Of a DNA stretch of 64,000 nt, positions 1-11,334 are shown piece by piece. Origin of the DNA: Dendrolimus kikuchii (lineage: Eukaryota > Arthropoda > Insecta > Lepidoptera > Lasiocampidae); NCBI GenBank assembly GCA_019925095.2, contig CM034394.1, positions 27,330,272-27,394,271 of the forward strand. The letters are read 5' to 3'. Under the pieces are notes generated by a model. The model searched no databases. It worked only from the letters and a program-made list of their open reading frames with translations, and was not told where the DNA came from. How positions within the stretch are numbered: position 1 is the first letter of the stretch; each line of letters begins with the position of its first letter. A program made the position numbers and the translations under genes.

Positions 1-3000
1 TCTTCTAAGCGCTTCTTTTCGAAAGCCTTGACTTTTTTAAAGATTCTGGATCGCCAAGAAGTCCTTTCCATAGCAAGCTCCTCCCATTTTGTCAGGTTTA
101 TGTCACATGCAGTTAGATGACGCTTGAGCACGTCCTTATAACGCAAGTGAGGACCACCTTGTTTCCGTTTCCCTTCTGCCAACTCCGAAAAGAAGACTGC
201 TTTGGGTAAACGGTGGTCTTCCATGCGAAGGACGTGCCCACACCACCTAAGTTGTCGCTGCATGAGTAAAGCCTCCATTCCATGCATTCCAGAACGCCGC
301 AGAACTTCTGTATTAGGCACGCGATCTTGCCATTTGATGTTAAGGATTGACCTCAAACACCTTAGATGGTATGTGTCTAGCTTCCTAACGTCTGGTTTGT
401 ATAGACACCATGTCTCTGCACTATACAAAAGGACAGGTATGATAAGCGCCTTGTAAACACAAATTTTTGTTTCAAGTTTGAGGTCATGAGATTTCCAGAC
501 ACGTCCCGTCAAACGTCCAAAGTTGACAGCCGCAGTTGCTATGCGAGACGTTATCTCCGTCACCAAAGTGTTGTCATTTCTAATATTACTACCCAAGTAT
601 TTAAAATGTGATATGTCCTCGAGCGGTTCCTCTGACAGATATAAGGCTGATCTATCCAATTCACCGCCACGTGGCGGTTGTTTTAGTAATTTTGTCTTAG
701 AAGAATTGATAACCAAGCCAAATCTCTGACATGAGTGGTGTAGCGCGTCAACATAATTTTGGAGATTTGTCATACTATCAGACATGAGACAAACATCGTC
801 AGCATAGAGTATTTCCAGTACAGACATAGTCCAGACTTTGGTCTTGGCTTTGAATCGCGATAGATCGAAAACGCCTTTGTCAGTACGTACATTCAGCTGG
901 ACTGGGTGTTTGCATGATCTCAACGCATCTTTCATTACTACTGCAAAGTAGATTGAAAATAAAGTGGGTGCCATAACACATCCCTGTTTCACTCCACTTG
1001 TAATTGGAATTTCGCCGTATAGTTCGTTTTCGTGTTGGATCTTTGCTTTCATACCAATATGAAATTGGCGTATCAACTCGACAAACTTTGTTGGATATCC
1101 ACATTTTTCAAGAACAATCCAGAGAGCTTCACGCGGGATTCTATCGAAAGCTTTCTCTAAATCAACAAAGCACATGAAGAGAGACCGTTGATGTTCAAGG
1201 CTTTTTTCTTGAAGCTGCCTAACAACAAATATCGCATCAATTGTGCCTCTACTGGGTCGAAATCCACACTGACTCTCAGGCATATCGTTCTCAGCTACTT
1301 CGCTCATTCGCTTGTTAATAATGTGGGCAAGGATCTTACCGGCACTCGAGAGAAGAGATATACCACGATAGGAGCTACAATCGGAGACATCTCCTTTCCC
1401 TTTATATAACTTACAAATTGCGGCATCTCTCCAATCTTGTGGAACTACTTCAGTAATCCATACAGTTTTGATAAGTTGATAAATTCGATTTAAAATATTA
1501 GTTCCGCTATATTTATATACTTCAGCAGGTATTTGATCCATTCCAGGCGTTTTACCGTTTTTAAGACGCATAACGGCTATCACAAACTCCTCGAAAGTGG
1601 GTGGGTTATCTAAGTTTTCGCAGACTGGCATCTGTTCAAGAGAGTCAATATACGTCATGTCAACACTAGATGCACTCGGGTTCAACACATCGCAAAAATG
1701 TTCAGCCCATCTAGCTAGCAATTTAACTTTATCTGTTATTTGTTGTTTATCTTTCGAAAACATGGGTGCCGTTTTTCTTATTCGCGGGCCAAAAATTGAT
1801 TGAATACCTTCGAAGAAGTTGCCAGTTTGATTAGTGTCTGCGTAGTGCTGTAATTCGGCAGCTTTATTTTTCCACCAATTGTCTTTCAGCTCACGAATTT
1901 TGTACCTCAGTTTACACTGTAATTCCCTTTTATTGTTTTTAGTTATTGTGTCCGAATTTATTTCACGTCTGTGTTTTTCGACTAGTTCTTTAATCTCAAC
2001 GTCTGAGGCATCAAACCAGTCTTGATTTCTCTTATCTACTTTACCGATGGTTTCCTGAGCACACGCGTAAAGATGCTTAGCAATGTATTTCCACTCGGCG
2101 TCTATGGTGGAGAAATCTGTTACCTGAGCGTTGGCAGCAAAATTTGCGTCCAACTTATTACCAAGATCTGACGATGCAATGAGTCTCTTAAATGACAGTT
2201 TAGGTGGAATTTTGTGGGGAGCTCGGCGAGGCAATTTAAGCGTTAGACATATTTTAGATCTTATTAGACGATGATCAGTCCAACCAATTGCACCGCGCAT
2301 AGCTCGTGTTATGTGAACGTCACGTAGGTCTTTTTGTCGAACGATGACATAATCTAGTAAATGCCAGTGCCCAGATCTTGGGTGCATCCATGAAGTTTTA
2401 TACTTTGTGGCAAGCCGAAAACACGTGTTAGTAATGCAAAGGCCAAGCTCAGAACATAACGACAGTAATCTTAGGCCATTATCATTGCATCTGCCTACAC
2501 CATGTTTGCCAATAACTCCTTTCCAAATGTCATATTCAGTACCGACACGGGCATTAAAGTCGCCCAACAGAATGATTTTGTCATGTTTTGGGATGCCTTC
2601 TAGCGTTTGGCGGAGAAGCACGTAAAAGTCTTCCTTCGCATCGTCCGATGAAGGCAATGTAGGGGCATAGACACTAATGAGGTGGATGAATTTATTATTA
2701 GTGATTGGTAAGCGTAGAGTCATAAGACGATCATTTATACCTTTAGGTAGCTCATTTAAAGCTCCCGCTAAACCATTACGTATTGCAAAGCCTACACCAC
2801 TGCCCGCTCTTTCACTAGACTGGCGTCCGCTCCAATAATATGTATAACCACCAAGCTGTTCATTAAGTTCTCCGCTATCACACAAATGTGTTTCACTGAC
2901 TGCCGCTATGTCAATCTTGTAGCGAGTTAGCTCTCTAGCAATAAGAGCAGTCTTTCTTTCAGGGCATAAATTACGTTCGTTGTCCAAGAGAGTTCGTACA

Positions 3001-3101
3001 TTCCATGTAGCAATGCATAGTCGTTTTGTTTTCAAGATATCAGATTTTCTTTGTTTCTTTCGACCGCAAATGTCGATGTCCAGGCGCCCGCGGTTTGACG
3101 C
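1..3101 (-). CDS. RTE-like non-LTR retrotransposon pol (endonuclease + reverse transcriptase), partial at window edge
   Basis: Reading the minus strand from 3101, just after an in-frame TAG at 3102-3104, I find no stop in about 1,033 codons; the frame is still open at base 3, so the C terminus lies outside the window. The N-terminal part is an APE-type endonuclease: ATWNVRTL near 3010, SETHL near 2895, LLGDFNARVG near 2545-2570, DYVIV near 2350 and TDHRLI near 2280. The reverse transcriptase follows: FVDLEKAFDRIP (1144-1172), SGVKQGCVMAPT (964-1000) and the catalytic YADDV (790-806). The C-terminal region carries NTEVLRRSGM and a WCGHVLRM motif, as in RTE-type elements often misnamed craniofacial development protein 2-like. 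The protein would nick target DNA and copy its own RNA. The first in-frame ATG lies only near 2725, inside the endonuclease, so translation needs a non-AUG start or an upstream joined segment. An intact frame implies a young copy. The clade name is an inference. Confidence 0.85.
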
Positions 3102-3880
3102 CTAGATAGAGAGGGAGACAGACTATGTTTGGGTCACCTTTTCTAGACCCCTCCTCTATGCAGAGGAAAGCAGAGCGATCCTAAATAGGGCTGCTTTGTC
3201 ACCAGCCGTGCTGCCGAACCCAGAGTCCTGTCTCTAATCGACTCCAAGAGCGACCACTCTCTTCTGGCCGCCTACGTGCAAGATGCTAACTAAAGCTTTG
3301 GTACATCGATACCTAGACTCCACCATCAGCATTTCATCGCCGTAGGGCTTTAAATGATCAAATCCGGGAAACATAAGCAAGGGTCATCTGCGCGTGAGAA
3401 TATTTTAAGTGGGCATACAGTTGCGCGGATGTAAGCCCACTCTCTCGTCCCTTCCTCTGGTATCCAATGGACCAGTAAACTGGTACGATCGGCAGGGGAA
3501 GCGATGCAGCGAAAGGCCGTAAGCCACTATACGGATCCTGGCAAACGCCCTTAAGGTGCCTCGCATTACCTTGCTTCACTGTCATGAAGGACGGCAAGTA
3601 GTTGCACGATAATCACTACAATGAAGACTCCATGTACATTGGGGGATCACCCATAGTTAACTATGCTTATGCATAGTCCCCTTCACTAGGTTTAGCCCAC
3701 TGATGATCGTGGTTGCCCGGGGTGTGGCCGTTGTGTACACTACAACTACTAGGAGCCACTAGTGAAGAGTTTGTGGAGTGTTTTGGTAAACCGGTGGACG
3801 TTTCGAGAACTGTAACACATTGAATGGGTACTACTGACTTCAAATTCGAGCAGCTAAGATTTGTGTTTCTGCTTTGTAGT
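3102..3880 (-). other. Probable 5' untranslated region of the RTE-like element
   Basis: This stretch lies directly upstream of the pol frame on the minus strand and is GC-richer than the DNA beyond 3880. No reading frame in it resembles a gag or ORF1 protein. The outer boundary near 3880 is a guess from the change to AT-rich sequence; I see no terminal duplication because the other end of the element is outside the window. Confidence 0.4.
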
Positions 3881-3966
3881 TAAAACAGTTGAGATTGGTA
3901 GGAGCTTTACATTTAAATCGTTTTAACAATTTCTATTATTTATTCATTATGTTATGTTCATTGTTT

Positions 3967-4096
3967 TATCCGTGCAGGAACGGAGAAAGAATACAATCTC
4001 CTGCGTTGGGGCGGCCTGTCGTAAGAGCGATGGTAACCGCTTACCATCAAGTGGGCCGTCTGCCTGTCTGCTGACCTCCTGCAATAAAAAAAAAAA
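3967..4096 (+). repeat. Short interspersed repeat family S, copy 1 (internally deleted)
   Basis: It starts TATCCGTGCAGGAACGGAG and ends CTCCTGCAATAAAAAAA. It keeps about the first 60 and last 70 bases of the ~315-bp family consensus, joined at GTCGTAAGAGCGATGG. Family S is named here only for reference; the complete copies are at 19295, 20254, 23024, 39556 and 41769. Confidence 0.85.
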
Positions 4097-4317
4097 GTTA
4101 GTTAAAGTAGTTTCTTTCCTAGATACCTCTTCTTCTAACATTTAACTCAACTCTTCTAAAAGAAGATAGAAAAATTTATCAACGAATAATTTAATCACGT
4201 CAAATTGTGCCGTTTTCTAGAATTCATTTTCCCTACTGACTTTAATAACGTGGGTAAATAATTAACCAATATTACTGCTACTGACAGCATGTAAACACTA
4301 TGCTGCAGTGTAAACAA

Positions 4318-4565
4318 GCCTCTGTGGTTGAGCGGGCTAAGCCTTTGCCGGCCTACCTCACTGCAACGCAGAGGCTCCGGGTTCGATTCCTGGTATAGTA
4401 AATTTCGGAAACGTATTTTCTCCGTTATTTACTATGGTCTGGGTGTCTGGGATCGGCCCCAGAGTAGTCCGTTGTATGTTACCCATAACACAAGTGTAAC
4501 TTGCTTAAATTGGGGATATACGATATGTGTGTTTGTCTGCCGATTATTATTATTATATTGTGGTG
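4318..4565 (+). repeat. tRNA-derived SINE
   Basis: The head has internal RNA polymerase III promoter elements: an A-box-like TGGTTGAGCGGGCTA at about 4325 and a perfect B box GGTTCGATTCC at 4380-4390, with tRNA-like spacing. A tRNA-unrelated body follows, and the element ends in a short (ATT)n run near 4545-4558. It is not a functional tRNA gene, because the acceptor stem does not close and the body continues past the T arm. Confidence 0.8.
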
Positions 4566-4610
4566 AACTGAATCGTTCCATTCATAGACGGTTTATAATA
4601 ATCTGAGTGA

Positions 4611-5390
4611 CTCGTTGTTCTTACAGTATTCCTCTGACATTCATCTCATTATTTTGACCGGTGTAAAGTCTTGTATGCATTACGAATATTTTGTAATTTT
4701 TTGTACCCTATGGAACTCTATAGAGTTGTGCGCACCACGGAATTAATTCCGCAGTAGAATCAAATTCTGTAGCTCGCTACGGATTTGGTGTGTGCTAGAT
4801 CTAGCAATCTAACATGCACGATCGTCTGAGTCACGAATTCACAATGTGCTCTAATGATTTAGGTTTTAATAATATTAATATTGTACTATTTACAAGCGGT
4901 CGTACAGGCACGTACGCACGCACACAGGTGTCGTGTCGCGGCCACCTTTGTTTGATAATTAACAAAAGGCTTTATTCAGTGGCGCTGCGCTCCGCTCGGT
5001 GGCCATGGTTGGGGCCAAAATGCTAACTTCGCATAAAATAATGTTTATTTAACATTAACAATGGACACTTGACACGTTTTCGAAAGTGCCGGTGCTGTGT
5101 TGCGTCTAACTCGCCCCGCCCCGCCGCACTTCACCCCCTCCCTCTTCCACTTCGCCACTTGCCACAGCGCAAGCGCAAAGCGCGCCGTTCGCGCATTCGG
5201 CATGGATAGCGCAATAATAGTCTATGATCGAGCAGCCGAGAGCTATATGGTCATTTCACTATTTATGCAATAAAATTATATCGCAGAGAACTTAATTGGA
5301 TGATTTATTCCAGACCATCGCAGGCGCGAGTCGTGCGAACATATACATCGATTTGTTGAGTGTCGCAATGATGTAGCATCAATTGTTTTT
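4611..5390. other. No gene seen; GC-rich patch at 5095-5215
   Basis: Mostly AT-rich unique-looking DNA. A GC-rich, CpG-containing patch at 5095-5215 could be a promoter or a decayed element, but it leads into no frame I can support. Confidence 0.3.
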
Positions 5391-6240
5391 TAACCGACTT
5401 TAAAAAAGGGGGAGGTTCTCAATTAATTAATAACTTTGTTGTTTCTAAACCGATTTTGTTGATTCTTTTTGCGTTCGATTAAGCAAAGCTTTGAAATGGT
5501 CCCATTTATATAGGCGGATAGAACACGCTTAGACCGCCAACGTCTCTTGTAAGGCTTGAACTTGAAGGTTCTACACTGCCTGTAAGTTCGGGATCGTCGA
5601 CAATTTAGAGCACGCGGTGTTCTAAAGAGTCGAGTGAGAGCAGCCCATACTGAAATGCAGTAACCTAAAGATGGGACAAGTACTCCACATGTTGACGGAC
5701 TTGGTATTAATGTTACAAAAGGGTGTCGTGTCGGTGTGAAATAGGCACCGTTTAACCCTGTTGATCACATAAGCTCTTTTGATGCGATTTTCGCCTTGCT
5801 CTAATTGGCCACGAAACTATACCTCGCTTGAAATATCGACGCCCAAGATCTCGATGGTGCCCGACGATATCTTGAGAGGAGTCCCCTGTAGGAACTTAGA
5901 CGTTAAGAAAAATGGGCCTTTCTTAGTTGTGAACGCGCAAATTTGTGTTTTCTTGGGGTTGAAAGAAAGAGATTTCGTCTACGCAATTGCGAGCCCTGCA
6001 TCAGGGAGCTCTCGACCTTAGACATAACTCGGGTCCCGCGTTCCCGATTTCTGCAGAAGCATGTTTGTCTAACTCTAGCCATTCTAGTCATTTGCATAAC
6101 AATGAATGTTGCTGGTCTGCAACATGTCATTGTTGCAGAACAACCAATGAACTTCGTTGGTAGCAACACTGAACCTTGGGGTCCGCCACGATTAATAGGC
6201 TCGTTCTCTGAATGTGGACCCATCGATCAGGACCTTGATG
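5391..6240 (-). pseudogene. Decayed CR1/L2-like LINE reverse transcriptase end plus 3' UTR
   Basis: On the minus strand, disconnected pieces such as KKTQICAFTTKKGPF (near 5950) and LKISSGTIEILGVDISSEV (near 5860) match the palm-to-thumb end of a CR1/Jockey-group reverse transcriptase, with several stops and frameshifts. The 3' UTR (5391-5535) reads, on the minus strand, toward AAAGTCGGTTAA and contains one unit of the sequence that is repeated about four times in the related copy at 51388-52735. The copy is 5'-truncated and dead. Confidence 0.6.
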
Positions 6241-6329
6241 CTCCGTCCATAGAAAGATGGCCATCCATGCACCCAATGCCTCGGACTGTCCAAAGCTGGA
6301 AAGCTAGTGATCGAAAACCTTTGTAATAT

Positions 6330-7116
6330 CCAAGCTTACCTAATGATGGTGCTTAGCCCTTACTCTCAATGGCGGCTGCAAAATAACGAGTCAGGTACAC
6401 AAGAAAGTCGCTAGTACTCCATGCTTCATGAAATGTTATTAAAGTTTTTATTGTGTGTTTTTAGTCTATGTGAAATTCGTCATTCGTAGTCGTTTTAAAT
6501 ATACTGCTCAAAGACATTAATTCTCCTTAGTACTGGCGATAACTATAATAATATAATAAATAAATAATTAGGTAATAAACAGTTCTGATCATGTTATTAC
6601 TGCCGTAATATATGTGTCGGCAAAATGGTATTATATAGGTACACATAGATTTTTATTGCATTACTAGGGTTTTCCCGCTTTTTAGCTCGCATTGGACGCA
6701 TGGCAAAGATCAAAGTAACCTAAACGGAACCTAAAGGGATTAGAAGTTGAAGCGCTAACATAATGGCCACCACACGATCCAAAATTCGCGTTTAAAAATC
6801 AGAACAGATATTGGAATAACGTCACCCATAGAAATGTTATGGTAACGGTTTGGTGTGGTTTCTGCATGGTGTAATATACTATAAACTTTTAAGACTATTG
6901 CATCAATAACAACAGATGCTTGTCGTGGAGAAGTTGGAACAACGATGGCGGAACTGTCAGAGAAGTAACCTCGATTCATCGATCGATCTCCGCCAATACT
7001 GGTCCGTGAATTAGTAAGAATTCAGACAGATAGAGAAATCGTTTTAACGTTATTAAGACTATATTATTTATTATACTAGCCTTGGTCATGAATTCGTCGG
7101 CGTGGAATTATTTTTC
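6330..7116. other. No gene seen
   Basis: AT-rich DNA with no coding frame, splice-bounded exon or recognised repeat. Confidence 0.3.
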
Positions 7117-7236
7117 GCGAAACCCTAAAAAAAGTAGCCTAAGTTCCTTATAATATCAGGTATGTGCCAGTGAACGTCCCGTTAAAATTGGTCCAGTCAT
7201 TTCAGAGATTAGCCGGAACATCCAGACAAAAAAAAA
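7117..7236 (+). repeat. Fragment of an insect interspersed repeat tail
   Basis: Contains the phrases AAAAAGTAGCCTAAGTTCC and TTGGTCCAGTCATTTCAGAG, followed by an A-rich ACAGAC run. These resemble the 3' part of a common lepidopteran non-autonomous repeat. Family assignment is from memory only. Confidence 0.4.
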
Positions 7237-7300
7237 TTAAGTTGATTTTTTGATATATGTACCGTAATATTTTCTTAAGTTTTCGCGACTTGTATACATA

Positions 7301-7536
7301 ATAAAACTACGTTTTAACGGTTTTAAGCGCGGTAATTTTATTTGATTTTGGTTTTTCCGACGTTTCGGCCACTTTTCAGTGGCCGTGATCACGGAAGACA
7401 AAGATGTCAAGTGTCTTCCGTAATCGTTATTTTTGTCTTCCGTGATCACGGCCACTGAAAAGTGGCCGAAACGTCGGAAAAACCAAAATCAAATAAAATT
7501 ACCGCGCTTAAAACCGTTAAAACGTAGTTTTATTAT
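7301..7536. mobile_element. Foldback (long inverted repeat) element, MITE-like
   Basis: Two arms of about 104 bases, 7301-7402 and 7432-7536, are reverse complements almost base for base, separated by a ~29-base loop. Recognisable points are TAAAACTACGTTTTAACGG at the left end and its complement at the right end, and CGACGTTTCGGCCACTTTTC in the arm. There is no coding sequence. The near-perfect arms suggest recent insertion or correction between arms. Confidence 0.85.
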
Positions 7537-7744
7537 ATGTACCGTATATACTTTGACATGCATTTAGTAAGATACTGTTATTTTGACAACATTGCAAACA
7601 GGCACTTCAATTTTATTTATCTGTATACATTCCAAAGCTATTTGTTCAATATAAAACGGTAATTCCCTTATTATTTTAGTTATTATTCGCTCTATGATTA
7701 TAATTTATTACATTAACATCAGTAGGGAAAGTAATGATTTTTTT

Positions 7745-8156
7745 ATAATTAACGCAGGGTAATTGGACCCCATACCCGGACTGCATGCTGCGGTTGAATC
7801 GCCTCCACCGTGAGAATGCCGGCTGCAGGGTTTTCCAACTCTACTGACCAAGATTGGATCATGGGGGCGGTTTCCCGCTTCCTGATCGCCTCGATTTCGG
7901 CCTGGCAGTAAACCAGGCCACGAGCGCGGGCATCCTGTCGGGAGCGCCGAACTCTGGCAAGTACGTCCGCCTGGAGTGGCCAGGGCGGATCGCCCGCCAA
8001 GAGTGTCGACGCCGTCCACGACACTGTACGGTATCCACGGATAGTCCTCACCGCCAAGACCTGCTGTGCGCAGCACAGCAAAGTTCTATTGTGGCGGTGG
8101 AGTGCAGTGGACTAAACGGGTGCACCGTACAGCGCCATGTTCCTAAGGATGCCTGA
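7745..8156 (-). pseudogene. R1-like LINE reverse transcriptase C-terminal fragment
   Basis: The minus strand encodes ALYGAPV, then a TAG where a tryptophan is expected, then TRIxRGYRTVSWTASTLLAG and, further on, SWSVELENPAAG followed by TVEAIQP. This order is that of the region after the catalytic palm in R1-clade pol proteins. The frame is broken by the TAG near 8118 and stops before the zinc knuckle expected at the C terminus. A 5'-truncated, inactive remnant, abutting a short-repeat fragment at 8172. Confidence 0.65.
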
Positions 8157-8171
8157 GTAGAGTTTCCTAGT

Positions 8172-8321
8172 CGTTGTTATGGCGACATACTTTAGACCAG
8201 GGGTGGTAGCCATCCGGTCGGGCAAATGCCCTACCACCTGGCTGTGGGTTGTTAAGTCGCCTCTTACGACAGGCCGCCCCAACGCAGGAAATTGTATTCT
8301 TTCTCCGTTCCTGCACGGATA
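8172..8321 (-). repeat. Short interspersed repeat family S, copy 2 (5' part only)
   Basis: On the minus strand it begins TATCCGTGCAGGAACGG at 8321 and runs to the GTCGCCAT phrase at about 8172, where similarity to the full copies stops. The A-rich 3' end is missing. Confidence 0.8.
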
Positions 8322-8571
8322 AAATGTCGTGTTTTAAAGCTTAATGTATGAAATGTGACGTCACGAAATTTAGAACCCCTCCCACCCCTTGTCACACTTT
8401 GTTTCCCTTCTACTGCGTGTCAAGTGCACACACACATATTTTTTGTATTAAATTTTAAGTTAACGTCCACACTCAGTTTGCGGCTAACCTTTGCTCCGTA
8501 ATCTCAGCGTGTGGCCACCAAATGCAACTACTCGTACAACCTTATATGGTGGTGGGTAGTATCTTATCTTA

Positions 8572-8807
8572 TCTTATACTAATATATAAAGCTTAAGAGT
8601 TTGTTTGTTTGAACGCGCTAATCTCAGGAACTACTGATCTGATTTGAAAAATTCTTTTAGTGTTAGATAGCCCATTTATTGAGGAAGGCTATAGGCTATA
8701 TAGCATCACGCTAAGACCAATAGAAGCGGAGCACCAATGAAGAATGTTTCAAAATCGGGAAGTTTTGAAGACAAATTTCACGCGGACGACATCGGGGGCC
8801 CAGCTAG
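8572..8807 (+). mobile_element. Non-autonomous Helitron
   Basis: Starts TCTTATACTAATATATAAAG after an A and ends CTAG (8804-8807) before a T, the A|T insertion site typical of Helitrons. The interior phrases CGCGCTAATCTCAGGAACTA and ATAGCCCATTTATTGAGG are shared with the copy at 17014-18604. The subterminal hairpin is degraded here. No Rep/helicase is encoded, so it would move in trans. Confidence 0.75.
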
Positions 8808-9287
8808 TGGCGTATATAAAGAAAGCTGTTACACCAAAATTTACTTGAAAACGCTGTATTATCACCGAAGTGACTTCAGGCGCTAATGAATTGGCCTCTA
8901 TTGATTATTGGAATGGTCAATATTTCTAGTAATGAAATGATTAACAAACATATCAATTATCTTATGGCCGGCTCCTATATCTTAGTCCTTTTTATACTGG
9001 TTAAAATTTGACATGAGCTCCGTACAAGCCTTTCTATCAATGCCATACGCATAATAATTGAATAGTAAAATGTAGGAGCTGAACATTGATGAATACCACT
9101 TACTACGAAAGACAGCGAATAGAGCAGATTAGTGTGGTCTCCAAGGTCAGCCAAAAATGAAATCGGTACAATGGGATTACGTTAGTGTTAATTAGAAAAT
9201 TAACTTAAATGCGAAACAATTTAGGCAACTGTTTAAAAGGGATTACGAAATTTTGTGCCTCTCTGTATTTTTATATCGGTCATAAGT
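8808..9287. other. No gene seen
   Basis: AT-rich DNA between a Helitron and an RTE fragment; nothing recognised. Confidence 0.3.
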
Positions 9288-9635
9288 TTAAGAGTTGGTC
9301 TGAAAGAAAGTGTCGGGGTGAAGGTAAGGAAAGGAATGCTCCGGTGGTTCGGGCATGTGGAAAGAATGCATGATGAAAAAATGACAATGCAAAAGTGGAT
9401 GGATGCAGAAGTCGTGGAAGGCCACGACACACCTTCCATGATCAAATTGATCGTGTACTAGCGGAGGGTGATGTCAGGAGCCTTAATAACAGACGAGCGT
9501 GCATGACAAGAGTTATGAATGTCAAAGAAGCAAGTGAGGTGTGTAAGAATGGGCCTAAATGCCGCTCTGTTGTTCGTGCCTACCCCGCAAGGGAACTGGC
9601 GTGAAGTTATGTATGTATATGTATATACACAGAAA
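9288..9635 (+). pseudogene. 5'-truncated RTE-like LINE, copy 1
   Basis: Encodes, with a frameshift near 9420, the pol C terminus: RKGMLRWFGHVERMHDEK, then HDQIDRVLAEGDVRSL, CMTRVMNVKEASEVCKN and VVRAYPARELA. It ends GCGTGAAGTTATGTATG with a degenerate (TATG)n tail. The same 3' end recurs at 10009, 22493, 28005, 28486, 34510 and 63620, each cut at a different 5' point, as expected for target-primed reverse transcription. Confidence 0.8.
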
Positions 9636-9800
9636 TCTTAATTGCTACGTGAAAATATGTAAAACCTAAACATGTTCGTAGATGCATCGCCGAAGGTTCT
9701 GTCTGTTTTCTGTATCGACAAATTTTGGCACGTAACATGGACTACTCAGTTTGAACCTTGCTAATTATGTAGCAATACATTATTCCATGTACGTGACGTA
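9636..9800 (+). repeat. Interspersed repeat shared with 19610-19780
   Basis: The phrases CAGAAATCTTAATTGCTACG, CGTAGATGCATC and GCTAATTATGTAGCAATA recur in the same order at 19610-19780 with scattered differences. Family not recognised. It serves as a near-empty site for the insertion at 19295-19609. Confidence 0.7.
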
Positions 9801-10008
9801 ACACCTACAAGGCATAATCGCACTTTTGTAAATCTGAAACACCTGAAATGTGTGTGAACATTGCTTACGGATTTATTGAGAAATGTGTCATCTATACATA
9901 ACACAGAACATTAAAACGTTTCCTGGAAATATGCTGTATTTATTGAAGTATAATATCTGTTGCCCATAATGATGATTATTATTATTATTTACAACAAAAT
10001 AATAATAA

Positions 10009-10495
10009 CTTCTAGGCGCTAAGAACCTGAGCCAGAAGGCCCAGCTTGCCATACACAACGCGGTGCTGGTACCTACGCTCACGTATGGAAGCGACAGTTG
10101 GGTATGGAAGAGAGGGCATGAAAGTAGAGTAAACGCGGTCGAGATGCGAGCACTGCGCAACATCTGCGGAGGGACGCTCGCGGACCGCGTTAGTAATACC
10201 GAAGTTAAGAAAGAGAGTGTCATGAAAGAATGCATGATGAAAGGATGACAAAACAGATATACAATGCAAAAGTGGATGGATGCAGAAGTCGTGGAAGGCC
10301 ACGACACACCTTCCATGATCAAATTGATCGTGCACTAGCAGAAGGTGATGTCAGAAGCCTTAAGAACAGACGAGCGTGCATGACAAGAGTTATGAATGTC
10401 AAAGAAGCAAGCGAGGTGTGTAAGAATACGCCTAAATGACGCTCTGTTGTTCGTGCCTACCCCGCAAGGGAACTGGCGTCAATTTATGTATGTAT
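10009..10495 (+). pseudogene. 5'-truncated RTE-like LINE, copy 2 (internal deletion)
   Basis: Starts at GGCGCTAAGAACCTGAGCCAG and encodes VLVPTLTYGSDSWVWKRGHE and SRVNAVEMRALRNICGG, then jumps by an internal deletion near 10215 to HDERMTKQIYNAKV and the shared C terminus ending in AYPARELA-type sequence. The tail is a short TATG run near 10485. Several frameshifts make it inactive. Confidence 0.8.
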
Positions 10496-10597
10496 TTACA
10501 ACAAAATAACAATAAACACTTATGCAGTAATATAGGGAGGTATGAATTATATATTAGATATACGTTATCAGCTCTCGTGAATACGAATTTATCTGAA

Positions 10598-10744
10598 ATG
10601 GAAAATGATGACACGATCGCGGCATTCGGAGCGTGCGCTTGTGTCGTAGTATTGTATGTCAGTGCGTTGTTGTGGTCACGTGGAGTGGTGCGCAGGCGCA
10701 CCGGCACCGATGCGTCGCGACATCGCAATTATCGCTTCAATTAG
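10598..10744 (+). CDS. Small ORF of unknown function (48 aa)
   Basis: Opens with ATG at 10598 (MENDDTIAAFGACACVVVLY) and ends at TAG 10742-10744. It has an acidic start, a hydrophobic stretch that could be one membrane segment, then a run of arginines. GC content is higher than in its surroundings. It might be the N-terminal remnant of a Harbinger-type transposon protein, which often begins similarly, but no DDE domain follows. I do not recognise it with confidence. Confidence 0.2.
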   Translation: MENDDTIAAFGACACVVVLYVSALLWSRGVVRRRTGTDASRHRNYRFN

Positions 10745-11025
10745 CGACCGTTGGCGTTGTGACACGCGCTTACAATTGTTTATATGAAACTGAAGTATTT
10801 GTAATGTGCCGCCACGCAACTAAACGGAATACCTTCCATGTTGTGAGCGTACTCGTGTGCTAATCATTAGCACCTGCGCCTATTATACATCTGTGCTAAG
10901 GACGAGGGGTGATATTAATTATTTTCCAAGTATTACAAAACTACACAAAATGCCTTTTCATTTGGAACGTCACTCGATTATACTGTTAAATTTAAAAAAA
11001 TCTTTTCAGTGTTTAAGTTATACAT

Positions 11026-11230
11026 TGTTGAAATAAACCTCGTCATTTCAACAAGAACCTTTTTTCATAGGGTCTTCTATATTTAAACTACATTATAATA
11101 TAGTAACGTCACAGTGTCGGTTGTTTATTAGGTCTCTAAGTATCCGCTATGCGTGTATGATTGTCTAGAATAAAAAACTCTGCTGGTATTCACAATATGT
11201 GCCGTATTATTTCCCGGTCCATAACCAACA
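11026..11230 (+). repeat. 5' LTR of the copia-type element
   Basis: Begins TGTTG and, if taken up to the primer-binding site, ends CAACA, giving a perfect 5-base terminal inverted repeat and the canonical TG..CA. Identity with the 3' LTR extends only to 11215; the last 15 bases (11216-11230) are not found at the 3' LTR. Confidence 0.85.
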
Positions 11231-11245
11231 GGTTATGGGCCCAGA
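11231..11245 (+). other. Primer-binding site, initiator tRNA-Met anticodon region
   Basis: GGTTATGGGCCCAG is complementary to the anticodon stem-loop of eukaryotic initiator tRNA-Met. Drosophila copia uses this internal tRNA segment (a half-tRNA) instead of a tRNA 3' end, so the same unusual priming is likely here. Confidence 0.85.
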
Positions 11246-11334
11246 ACGGATCACGCGCAGACAATTAATACGTATAAAGAAAGCCAAAATATAATATTTT
11301 GAAGTTTCGCGTCGAAATTACTACGCACGAAACA

